Source: Bimuria novae-zelandiae CBS 107.79 (taxonomy: Eukaryota > Ascomycota > Dothideomycetes > Pleosporales > Didymosphaeriaceae). From it: a DNA stretch of 64,000 bases. A program made the position numbers and the translations under genes. The notes beneath the pieces are model-generated. The model worked only from the letters and a program-made list of their open reading frames with translations, searched no databases and was not told the origin of the DNA. The stretch covers positions 1,172,166 through 1,236,165 of the forward strand of contig ML976664.1 in assembly GCA_010015655.1 (NCBI GenBank). The letters are read 5' to 3'. This document shows positions 45,821 to 56,334 of the stretch, in pieces. Within the stretch, counting starts at the first letter, position 1, and every line of letters starts with the position of its first letter.

Positions 45821-47508
45821 TACCGTGCCGCGACAGTCAGTGCGCCGCGACAGTCAGCGCGCCACCCCAACATGATTGCTCGGCCAGCAACATGAGGCTA
45901 CTAAGCCACCCACAATTAATAATATTATAATATTTTCTGGATTTAGGGTTACTAAAGACTGTAAATAATTATTAGCTACTTAAATTATTAATATTTATTT
46001 AGTATCTTAATAATTTAGCCTCTGCGCGACTATAAGGCAAAAGTAATAAATAAAGGCTTATTAATATCTATAGCCTTACGCTAAGGCTATTTTTTTTTTA
46101 AAAAAAAATTATTAAAAGACTTTAAGGCCTTTTTTTTTTCTTTTTAAATAATTTAATATAATTCTAGAGCTACCTTTATACCTTATAGGCCTATTATTTA
46201 AAGTATTATTTAATAGCTTTATTAGCCCTTTACTTTACGCGTATATTTTTAATAATTATTTAAGTAACACGCTTCTCCTAAAGTAGTCTTATTTTAAGTT
46301 ACTAATTAGCCCGACGGGCCTCTACTTACTTACTTTATTAAAGCTATAATTATTACACTTTAGTATTTTTTTATATTAATAATTATGTGCCTACTATACG
46401 CTATAAGGTAATAAAAAAATTTCTCTACTATAATACTTATCTAGCTAAGTGAAAAGTAAAGGCTTATTATACTTTAAGCTTTTTTTTTCGTTACTGGAGC
46501 CTTTTATAGGCCTTTATTATTATGCTTTAAAAGTTACTTTTATATAAAATTAAGTATACTATTTAACTTAGCACTTTAGGCTTATTAGTACCTTTTATAT
46601 TAATAGTAGTCTTTAGTAGCTAATTAATCTTTCTCTAATTTAAAGTGCTAAGTCCTAAAGTTAAGTTCTTTTATAATTATTACTTAAATAGCTAAGCCTA
46701 ATTAAATTTATGAAAGATAGTCGTTAGATCTAAGGGGGAGGTACTAGTAGCTTTAAAAGCCTAAAGTATTAATAGCTACCTTATAGTATTAATTTAAACC
46801 TTTTAGAATAGGCTAAAAAAGTCTTTCTTAGTAATAAAAGCTAGCCCCTAGCTATTTTATAGAAAGGCTAATAGCTTATTTAAATATGTAGTTAATAGAG
46901 GCTTAAATATATAAATATCTAGAGGCTATAATGTATAGGTTAAATATAGTACATAGATAGCTAACCGGATCTTATTATAATTATAATAGTTAATAAAATC
47001 TATAGTAATATAAGATTTATAGCTATTAAGAAATAATAGTTAATAGAATTATCTAGTTTTAGCTTTTATAAGGTAATTAAATACTTATTATATCTATATA
47101 AGGCCTATCTAATTACTTAAATTTAGATATAGTAATAAAGACCTTATAGTATTTAGGATTAAGATCCTCGACCTAACTTAATTATATATTTATAGTGGTA
47201 GTCTAATAAATTAGAGTTAGATCTAGGACAGATCCGTCGGCGTATATATAGGCTATAAGCGATATCCACTTACGGCTGCCATTCTAGATAGCCTGCCTCG
47301 CAGCCTTGCTCTAATACAGGGGTCTATTCAAGATCCTCTTTAAGCGGAAGGTAATGCCAAGCAGGCAGCCTTTCTTGTCTATATTATGTATATACTAAGT
47401 CTCGATCAAATACTACCTAATATTTTGCTATAGAAGCTTAAAGTAAAGCCTATATTTAACTAAGGAATTAGCTTTATAGTAATTACTATTAATACTAGCT
47501 ATTTATTA

Positions 47509-50175
47509 CGAGCTTAAAGAACCTAGACTATAGTACTACTATAACTAAAAATAGATAGGGGGAGGTGGATAATATTATACTACAGCTAGCCTGCGAGGAC
47601 TCGCGAGGCCACTTAAGTTAGTAAGGGTTACGTAATCACGATCCGCTAAGAACTAGCTTTAATGCTAGATTAAATATAATCCGCTAAGAAAGAGGACAAT
47701 CGTTAAATTACTTAAAAATAAAAAATTAAATAAACTAGTATATAATATAATAATTCTTCTAATATTTTTTTCCTTATAGTTAACTTATATATCTTCTGTG
47801 TGAGTACGTTCTCTTATATAGACTAATAGTTATTTTATTCTTATAAGATTAGGTTATATAACTACGCTGTCACGGTAACCTCCTAGGCAACCTGACAGCC
47901 TAGACATACTGTCAACGACAGTATGTCGATAGACGGACGAGAGTTAGAAGCTAGGCTTCTACCTCTAAACTTGTACTTCGGGAGCCAAAGGTCTGATGGC
48001 CTATACCCCGAAGCTTACTTCTAATTAGTTAGACACGACGCTAGCCATCTAGGTACTAGCACCTGGCCAAGCGAGATAGATAGATCCACGTTGGATAGGG
48101 GCAGAAGACCTTTCTTCCTTATCCAACGTCTTGTACCTACACGTAGATACCGAACGCAGTATATCGATCTAGCCTACCTAGGCCCAGACATCTCTACGCG
48201 TTGGTCTCGTGACATACGCGCTACGTTGTCGCATTAACTTGTAACGTGTTTTATAAGCGAGCGGCCCATACAAGCGAGCGGCCCACCCTACCAACTTTTT
48301 ATACCTTTACAGCAACCTATCTTAACAACACAATAAGATATTAGTATATAATTGCTATACTAGATTAAATAGTATCTATAATATTGTTCTTACATGTTTG
48401 CATGTTATAGCCAGTCTTCTTGCAGCGGCTGTAGCGTGTTAAAGCCTACTAATTAGCACCTGATCGCGCCTTATCTTAACGTATTTCTACCTCTATCTGC
48501 TACTTAATATCCTTTTAAGCGATAATCTTCTCTGCTTCTGCCTTTATTAAGGTACCCTGCCTCTAGATCCGCTTCTTTTTACGCTATTTACGCGTTATAG
48601 CGGCCTTATTAGCCTTCTTAAGCCTCGCGATCCGATCGCGTATAAGCGTACTTTCGTGAGCTATTACCTTAGCGCCCTTTTTAAGCTAATTAAGCGCTAT
48701 AATAATAAAAGGAAGTAATAAGCTCTTATACCTTTAAATTCTATTACGAATTAATATTAATTAAGCTTCTAGCTCGCGCGCGTTACTTAGTGTTTTAGCT
48801 TCTTAAAGGGTAACCTTTAGTAGAGGCGGCGTTAGCGTATAAAGCTTAATACTAAGCTTTAATATTACCGCCTCTAGGTTATATAGGACTAGGCTAGCGC
48901 CTTAAAAGCTTGCGTAGATATTTTCCTTTATAATTAACTACTTATAGGCTGCGTAGAAGGCTAGTAAGAACTCTAGCTTCGTAATATAATTAATATAGTC
49001 GCGCATTAGGCTCTTAATCTAGTAGCTATACGCGCGCTTTAACGGCGAAAAGTAGTTAATATTAAGTAGCTATAAGAGGTGCAACGAATGTGGTGGCATA
49101 TAAAAAGTATAGATATTATTCTCCTTATAGAGCTTTTAAAATTCGAGCGAGTTATAGCTCTTATAGCTATTAAGTATAAGTAGCTAGCGCGCGCCTACCC
49201 TATACTTTACTATATACTTAATAAAGTGCCTTAGCTACTCTACTCTAAGCTTATTAGTAGTCTAGCTATTATTACTAACAGCGAAAGCCTAGTCGCGCGG
49301 TATATTATCGTCCTGGTACTAGGCAGAGAGGTAATACTAGCTAGCGAAGATAATAAAGGGCGGGATTGCCTAGCTAGTAGCGCTAATTCTATAGATTGCT
49401 ATAGTCTACCTATAATTGCCTAGCTAAATAGCCTTTAGCCTGCCGCGTCTCTTTAAGCCTGTAATAACAAGCTAAGATAATATCTTGCCTATTATAAAAC
49501 TAGTCTAGTTAAAGTTATAGGTATCTTTATTATAGATACTATAGGTAGCCTTTATGTGCGCTATAAGCTTAAACTAAGCTCTAATAGCATCTAAATCCTT
49601 ACATAGAGCTCTCTGCTAATTATATAGTTAATTAAATCGTGTAGTAAGATAATCTATTTGCTTAATAAAGTTGCGCGGCTACTGCTTACTAACCTATCTA
49701 GCGCCTTGCTTAGCGAGTAGCTTATCCGCCATATCTTGCACAGCACTTAGCGTGGGCAGAAATCTTCGCGAATCTAGGTTAAGTATATACCTAATAATTA
49801 CCTCCTCTTCTATCTTAGTAAGCTTCTTTAATTTAGGCTAGTAATTACGTTACGCAGTAATTCTAGCGCATTAGCGTTAGAGCGTTATTTAGGGGATAGT
49901 AAATATATATACTACACCTCTTATAAACTAAATTTAGTTTTAATTAATAGCTAAGATTGCAAGGTGTATATTAGCCTTAGTAGAGGCTAGTTAGGCCTAA
50001 ATTAGGGGCGCCATAGTAGGTAGAAGTTTATATGCTGCAAAAAGTTGGTGGGGTGGGCCGCTCGCTTGTATGGGCCGCTCGCTTATAAAACATGTTATTA
50101 CTAAATAATCCGTGAGACGCCTTATCACCTTACTACCTTAACTTAGACTAGACTAAGCGAGAGCACCTTATAACA
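47509..50175. mobile_element. Unclassified insertion in E, about 0.8 kb plus nested element F
   Basis: Element 1 has one copy of tatttatta where E has ctatttatta on both sides of this segment (47499-47508 and 50176-50185), so it is an insertion with a 9-10-bp target duplication. Excluding F, it is about 815 bp. The part at 47870-48240 is GC-normal, begins tgtcacggtaacc, and contains a palindrome catactgt/acagtatg and a second inverted pair (gttggataggggcaga / tatccaacg). I see no coding frame and no clear terminal inverted repeat; a solo LTR or a Mutator-like element is possible. Confidence 0.55.
48244..50095 (-). mobile_element. Element F: Fot1-type transposon nested in the insertion within E
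   Basis: The inverted repeats begin acgtgttttataagcgagcg and contain two 17-bp-spaced copies of gcgagcggccca. TA flanks are 48242-48243 and 50096-50097. Minus-strand transposase, readable through stops: EEVIIRYILNLDSRRF and QDMADKLLAKQGAR near 49700-49800, NKDTYNFN near 49540 (first Asp motif), and a degenerate zinc knuckle near 48410. Length 1852 bp. Same family as element 2. Confidence 0.85.
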
Positions 50176-52046
50176 CTATTTATTATAATATTAAAGATTT
50201 AGCGTTACGCCTAATAAAGTAATTAACTTATTATATAAAAATATTTTTTTTTTAGTAATAGTAAAGGTAAAGCTCTATAGGATTCGCTATATAAAAGGAA
50301 GGCTACGTTTAGTAAGGCATTTAATATATTATAAAAACTCCTTTTTTATTATTAGCTAAGATTTTAGTAACTTTAGTAAAGATTTAGTAAGGTATATTTA
50401 GCGCATCTATACTAGCGCGTTAATATAAATTATAAAATACTAAACTCTTTCGCGATTTTCCTTTATAAGGTTTCTCTAAGTCTTTGTAATTTAATTATAG
50501 TAATTACCGCCTTGATTAGGTCTATATTGGTGGAGATGCTGCGTGTCAAAGTTGGGGCGTCTTATTGTTGGGTGGCGCGCTGACTGTCGCGGCGCACTGA
50601 CTGTCTCGGCACGGTAGCGCAGTGCCGCTTGCACCTGCCGACTTTCCAAGGACTAAGTGAGCGGGATTTATCAAGACGTTGCAAGCGTCTCATAGCTCCT
50701 GAAATACGCCAGTCCGTTAACAGACGATGATGTCTCCTGAGCACAGGCATGTGCCTGTACTCGTCCTCCTCCTCGCCAGAGCTCTCTACCTCTGGTGTCA
50801 GGTATCTCTGCACGTCCACCACCTCCTCCACGGCCTTATTTTCACCCCTGCTAGCCTCTGCAGCCCTTAGAGGCTCGATTGCCTGCGCTAGGCGGAAGGG
50901 CGTAAGGCCTATTTTACGCTAGCTACTTTTAATTATATTTTCTTTAAACGCGCGCCCTCTAATTTATAAAAAAATTAATAAAAAATTAAAGTAATATATA
51001 TTAATAAAGCTTATATATAAGGCCTAGTTAAGTATCTAGCTATAATACTACTTTAGAAGCTAAAAATAGCCTATGTCTAAAAGCTATAAAAGGTAAGTTA
51101 TATATAAAAGGGAAAGCGTAAAATTATATTTAAAGACTTTTATAAATTTTTATAAATTTTGCTATTAAGTATAACTTATACTTATTTATAAAGAGTAGCC
51201 TTTAGGTCTATAGTAAAGTATTAATAGCTATTATCTTATTAAAGTGCTTGGTTTAGTTAATAGTAGTCTTATTATTAGTATAGCTACTATTAGTAATATT
51301 TATAAAATAATTATTAGGTAAACTAATTATTTATTACTATAAATTTATTTTTATCTTTATTATAAGTATAGGGAGGATTAATATACTAACTATAAAAATA
51401 TGCTTAGTAAGTAATATAAGCTTTTAATTTATTATAGTAGGTATTAAGACCTTTTACTTATATTTTATATATACGTAACTATCCTTTATAATACTAATTT
51501 AGATCTTAGTCTTATCTATATTATAAGTGTTTATATTTATAATTTTTAGGCGTTAATACGTTTTTTAAAACTTTTAAAACTATTTAAAAAGGGCATTTAG
51601 TAACTATACTAGCTTATAAGCTAAGTTAATTAGCTTTACTTTTATTTTATAATATTTTATATAGACTTTAAGTTAGTAAGATACCTAGTTAATACTAATA
51701 TATAGTAAGTTATTAGTACCTTTATATATTTTATAAGTAATACGTCTACCTACTACTACATGATCTCTCTTATAATACTAAATTTAACGTTATTAATCGC
51801 GTTATAAAAGTGTTTAAGGGCGAGGTCTTGCTTTATAAAGAGTCTCTTATTTATAAGAGGGCGCGTTAACTTATTATTATAGCCTTATAGGGCGCGATAG
51901 ACGCGCTAGCGCAGGTGGTTAATGCTACAATTCTTAAGGTATGCGGCAACGTTAGGTCGCGTTAACATGCGCAGCTCCGCAACGGCGTCGCTAACACTCT
52001 GACACTCGCCAGTGTACTGGGATACTTTGTTCTTGACTTTAGGCAT

Positions 52047-52572
52047 TTTATTGCACGTAAATTGAGCGTGATTTGACGTTGTGGGGAGGTGCTGCAGGTA
52101 GGTGGTGTCATTGAGCTAGTATTATTGTTGAGCGTGTGGGGCCGTGCATAGCACGGTCTTTCTCGGAGAGAAATCGAACTCGACTGTTTGGGCCGAGTAA
52201 GCATGGCGAGGCTGAAGCTGTCGCAACTGCCAAGCGTAAAACCCTACCGAAACTCGAGCACGAGTCGCCACAAATCGCACGTGACACCTCGTTGGTCAGC
52301 CACATTGATCGACCCCCTGCAGCCAACCGCCGAAGCGTCCACCAATGACTCGCTCAGCTTTCTTTTGTGTCCTCGTGAAGCTCCACGACACCATCAAAAT
52401 CCTACTTTGCGCGCAGAAAGGTAGCACGATCCCGTTTCAACAATTTCCCACGTTCCTTGGAAGGCAGACGCTACTTTGCCCTTCACGTCCATTAATACCG
52501 CTCTCTATAACGACCAATTGAGCTAGCATCGTTGTCAGCTGAACGGCATTTCGCAACCTTCGAACCGACACC
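52047..52572. other. Intergenic: right border of transposon block 2 and promoter of the next gene
   Basis: Normal composition from about 51950 on. The right end of element G should lie here but was not recognised. No gene called. Confidence 0.4.
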
Positions 52573-53541
52573 ATGAGCGAAAAGAAACTCTCTATCATGT
52601 CCAATGGCAGCGAGGATTTTTCCGTGCAGCGGCAAAGTATGCTGCTCCGCGAACTGGAAATGTTGTTGGATCTGAATCCCAGAGAATTGAGCTCCAACCT
52701 ACTTGCACTACCGAAGGAACTACGAGACCGAATATTCGACTTTGCACTGCCCGATACCTGCAGTCCCCAGCGACCTGAACTCCATACGTGCCTGTGGGGA
52801 GCAGACATGGTGCACGAACCCTGGCGACACGACATCTTCGGCTACGCTCATGGCGTTTCCAAAACCCAGAGATTACATCCTGATTTACAACTCATCAATC
52901 GCCAGTTACGGAACGAAATTTTGCAAAGGTACTTTCGACGTAGCAAACTTACCCTCCATGCTGAGCTGCGCAACACGCGAGGGAGCGACGGGCGCTTCGA
53001 ATATTCGCCACACATCCTGAAGCTACTGATGCTCAAGTTCGTCACGCACGTTCGTTTCTACGTGGAGTGGAACTACACCGTGATTTCCAAAAACGATAGC
53101 ATCGACGACCAAATCCGCATTGCCAAAGACCTCATGAAGACCATGGACACATTACTAACCTCCCTGGAAGCCGTAGAGAACATCGAACTCAGCGTGCTCT
53201 TCTTCTGGAAGCTGCGCTCGGGAAAACACTACATGCTCTCGATGCAGGACCTCTTCGACTTGGAAGACGTCTTCAAGCGCCACGCTGAGTCGCGCTGGCT
53301 ACGCATCTTGCGCACTAACAAGTCGACTGTCATGTCGCCCAACCTGTCTGCTGGCGTGGGCTACAAGCTCTCGTGCGAAGACACGGGCACCGAGCAGAGT
53401 GGCGGCATGGAGATTTTTGTCTCGCAGGATTTGGAAGAGGCAATGCAGAGTAAGAGGAAGAGCATGATTGATTTCTACGGCAATTATGGGATTTCGGATC
53501 CGCTGCCGCATCCGGCCTATGAGCAGGGGAAGATGATATGA
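52573..53541 (+). CDS. Hypothetical protein with F-box/2EXR-like N-terminal motif
   Basis: A single exon encodes 322 aa. Residues of about 43-55, LLALPKELRDRIFDFAL, have the pattern of fungal F-box-like or 2EXR proteins (LPxELRxxI), and LHPDLQLINRQLRNEIL near residue 100 is the usual second block of this large, poorly characterised fungal group. The remainder, with a predicted mix of helices (VENIELSVLFFWKLRSGKHY), has no motif I know. No signal peptide or membrane segment. True F-box proteins of this kind recruit substrates to SCF ubiquitin ligases, but most members of this fungal group have no assigned role. Composition matches the other genes. Confidence 0.75.
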   Translation: MSEKKLSIMSNGSEDFSVQRQSMLLRELEMLLDLNPRELSSNLLALPKELRDRIFDFALPDTCSPQRPELHTCLWGADMVHEPWRHDIFGYAHGVSKTQRLHPDLQLINRQLRNEILQRYFRRSKLTLHAELRNTRGSDGRFEYSPHILKLLMLKFVTHVRFYVEWNYTVISKNDSIDDQIRIAKDLMKTMDTLLTSLEAVENIELSVLFFWKLRSGKHYMLSMQDLFDLEDVFKRHAESRWLRILRTNKSTVMSPNLSAGVGYKLSCEDTGTEQSGGMEIFVSQDLEEAMQSKRKSMIDFYGNYGISDPLPHPAYEQGKMI

Positions 53542-54901
53542 AATGAAGATAACAGAAAATGAGGCAAGGGCCTTGGCCAGCAGTTTTATTCTCACGTCAC
53601 ACTGCCTCGCAAGAAATATCGGTACCAGAGGATGTTGCCTACCGACATGTCTTTATACGGCTTGATCAGACGGCGGAGCGGCTCCTCTCCCCAGTACTGG
53701 CGTCGATAATCTGTTTGACGGGCCCTGCGAGACTTCACTCAGCTACGCGGTAGAGCATGTTTCGATGATCGGCTTAGCTCAGTTGAGTTACTATGATGCG
53801 TGCACGATGGCGTGCAGCGACGGGGGCGTATGGGCGATGCCGGATAGCGAAAACGCGATGTCCAATATGGATGGCGCCTTTCGGGGACTCGAGAATAGCA
53901 TGGAGCTGGGTGAGGTCTGGGACGAGGGTGAAAGTTAGTGCGTCGGACGCGAGGTGTGGGCAAACAGAATGTAGTTGGAGGACGGTTGAGGTGGTTACTT
54001 ACATCGAGACGGCAGCCTGACATCGTAGGCTGCTTAGAAGGGTCGGATGGTTGTTGCGTAGCCTACCAGACCGTCGGAGTCAGCTTCGAGGCTGTTGGAG
54101 GCATGGGGGAAGGGAAACCACGAGACCAGAGCCTGCTAATAAATGCGTCTCGGGATAAGGGTCGCGTTGGAGCAGCGCAGTCATTCAAGGTAGATCGAGA
54201 CTAAGAGTAAATCATCTTCAGAAGCAAAATGAGCTACCTGCTATGCCCCTGATCCATGTGCACTGTTGAATCCTTTTGACTGGTTTCTGGTTTCTGCAGT
54301 AGAAACGCGGAGCGGAAAATACTGAATGCAAAATCTTCTCACTGCTAGCGCCCCCAGCTGTCCCACTCAACGTGGACGCACACAAGCTTACGATCATTGC
54401 ACAGCTAGAGTTGGTCGGTCCATCAAAGCTCACCGGCGAAACGAGGGCTCATATTAAGCTTTAAGAAGCATAGCGGATTTGTTGAACAGTGGGTACCTAT
54501 GGTAAGGCGCACGAGTGCAGTGCTGCAGTAGTCGGGGCGGGAGGGGTTTGATTGTATGGAATAGAGGTGTAGATTGAAAGCATGTGACGTTGTAGTAAGG
54601 AAGGAGAAAAGGGAAGTTGGGTATATCATGTCGTGTTGGTGATGGGCGGAGGATGGTGTTGTCCACTTTCTATTCAAATGGGGTAGTTGAGCTGGATTCA
54701 TACATGAGCAATGGATACCATGCTCCCTATGGAAAGGAAGACGTTGGGCAAACGTGTCAAAAACTATCTCAAAATCAAAGCCATATCCGTTGTGCATTGG
54801 TACAGTGACAGGCAGGCTAGGCCGTGCGTATGCATTGTAGAGCCCAAAGAGCCAAAAACAAATGTGTGACGAAGGATGACAAAAAGTTGAATTGAGTGGT
54901 T
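53542..54901. other. Intergenic, no gene recognised
   Basis: Between the F-box-like gene and the tRNA. Short frames occur on both strands (for example 53739-54023 minus and 54423-54983 minus), but they overlap each other or the tRNA and show no domain. Confidence 0.4.
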
Positions 54902-54997
54902 CGACATTGACAAGATTCGAACTTGCGAGGCCGAAGCCATTAGATGACTGAATTAAGTAATTCAAGTCTAACCCATTAACCACTCTGGCACAATGTC
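54902..54997 (-). tRNA. tRNA-Ser (anticodon TGA), with short intron
   Basis: Read on the minus strand, the 7-bp acceptor stem GACATTG pairs with CAATGTC, followed by discriminator G. The A box (GTGGTTAATGGG) and B box (GTTCGAATC) are present. The anticodon stem TTAGA/TCTAA encloses CTTGAA, with anticodon TGA at 54962-54964, followed by an intron of about 15 nt directly after position 37. The long variable arm (TGGC TTCG GCCT) marks a class-II tRNA. The T stem GCAAG/CTTGT is intact apart from one G-U pair. It closely parallels yeast tRNA-Ser(UGA). Confidence 0.87.
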
Positions 54998-55174
54998 TGT
55001 TGAGACGATACTAAAATTGAAATTTAGATAAGATATATCCAGCAACATACACGCATCTCTCAGAGAAGAGTGCACAATCTTCGTCATGCGCATCTGGAGA
55101 GAGCGGGGCACACGCCTAACGATAGCATCATCGCATAATTCGTTGATTCGTCACCCACCCACACCATGGTGGGG

Positions 55175-56118
55175 CTACAACGCTGCCTTCCCACTCCCAC
55201 TCAGCGACCACCTGCCCCCCTCGCCCTCCACAACCTTGCCTTCCCCTTTCAACTTGCTCAATATCTGCAACACGCCCTTTTCCGCCGGCGCCCACAACAC
55301 TTCTGGATAATCCTTATAAATCACCTTCACGATCTCCGTAGCCGTCCATCCACCCTCGCTCTCCTGCCCTAGCACATCCAACACCTGCTTCTCACGCTGC
55401 TTCCGATGCGCAATATACTCTCTCACCTTTGCGGGGCCGTCTTCAATGACAGGCCCGTGACCCGGGTACGCGCGCCCCGTGAACTGTGTCCCCATGCCCT
55501 CGAGCGACTTCATGTACACCGCGAGGTCCTCGAACACGGCTGTGCCCTGTCCGAGCACGTTGTCTGCCGTGAACATTGCATTTTCTTCTTCTAGTACGAA
55601 TGCCATGTGATCCGTCGTGTGTCCGGGGCAAAAGTACGGGCGCAGCGTCGCACCCTCGGTGGTGAATGTCTGCCCATCGACGATGTCCTGCCATCCGTCT
55701 TTCGGGTCGCGCTTATAGACTGCCGTGGATGGGGAGTGCGCGAGGAGGTCGGACACGCCGCCGGTGTGGTCGTGGTGCCAGTGCGATATGAGCGTCTTGT
55801 CGATGGTGATGTTCTCGTCCGCGAGGACGGATTTGAGCGAGGAGAACCATTCGGGCTTGCCCTCGCCCGTGTCTATGAGGAGCCGTTTCGCTCCCGTGCC
55901 GACGATGTACGTGTTCGTGCCTATGTGAGCGTTTCAGACAAGGAAGATGCGCGCGCGTGGGCACGTAGCGGTACCTTGCAGCGTGAACTGGGAGCTTGTC
56001 AGCGCAGCAGCGTTTGGCGGGTGAAAATACGCACTTTACTTGGATTCCCGCCCAGCACGCGGATCACGCGGCTGCTCAGCCTCTCAACTTTTGGGAGGTC
56101 TGCTAGAGGCTCTACCAT
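55175..56118 (-). CDS. LACTB2-like metallo-beta-lactamase-fold hydrolase, with 13-nt microexon
   Basis: Exons 56118-56035, 55987-55975 (13 nt) and 55920-55175 encode 280 aa. The introns (47 and 54 bp, GT-AG, with CTGAC/CTGAAAC branch points) join VLGGNPSK|FTLQG|TNTYIVGTG, the conserved start of this family. The metal-binding motif SHWHHDHTGG is near residues 76-85, followed by YFCPGHTTDHM, FTADNVLGQG and AYPGHGPV. The C-terminal winged-helix region (WTATEIVKVIYKDYP...GVLQILSKLKGEGKV) is typical of LACTB2. Human LACTB2 is a mitochondrial endoribonuclease; fungal paralogues also serve as thioesterases in polyketide clusters, but no such synthase is in this window. Divergent from the Efm5 gene (216 bp between starts). 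Confidence 0.9.
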
Positions 56119-56334
56119 GGTGGAATACGCGTTGTACAGTGTGTGCGACAAGGAGTGAGCACGCAATCGCCATGGCAGACGCATGTTTGTATTGCTCACT
56201 GCGGGAGGCCGCCAGGCCGAGGTACCGGAGTTTAGAGCGACCCTTATCGATAAGACCGAGGGGCATCTTTCGCGATGAAATTGTTACCGTCGGGAGCACC
56301 CCACTTGACGCAACACCAAGGTGCTGTAATGACC

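Larger units (their letters stand above)
45823..50614 (-). mobile_element. Element E: Fot1/pogo transposon, last in the array, with internal insertion
   Basis: The ends begin ccgtgccgcgacagtcagtg, with a 17-bp direct repeat. TA flanks are 45821-45822 (shared with D) and 50615-50616. Minus-strand transposase, N-terminus near 50530 (NIDLIKAVITIIK), body strongly AT-rich. It is a close relative of element 1 and shows the empty target sites of elements 2 and 3 and of the MITE. Removing the 47509-50175 insertion gives about 2.1 kb. Confidence 0.85.
37920..52046 (-). mobile_element. Element G: degraded Fot1-like transposon, host of the A-B-D-E array
   Basis: The minus-strand transposase starts near 52046 (MPKVKNKVSQYTGECQSVSD). 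It continues through an AT-rich RIP-damaged part with a recognisable first Asp motif (NTYNIDKTKI near 51530) and LQPLDI-type sequence. It then becomes GC-normal (YLTPEVESSGEEEDEYRH, then RRLQRLDKSRSLSPWKVGRC) up to 50617. The frame resumes beyond the array at 37963 and ends at stop 37920 (TFRAQSMRFVDAQL). The array therefore occupies one TA near the transposase C-terminus. Terminal repeats were not found. The boundaries given are those of the coding remnant only. Confidence 0.6.

Noticed and set aside
54423..54983. 186-aa minus-strand frame
   Set aside because: It overlaps the tRNA and lacks any domain or coding pattern.
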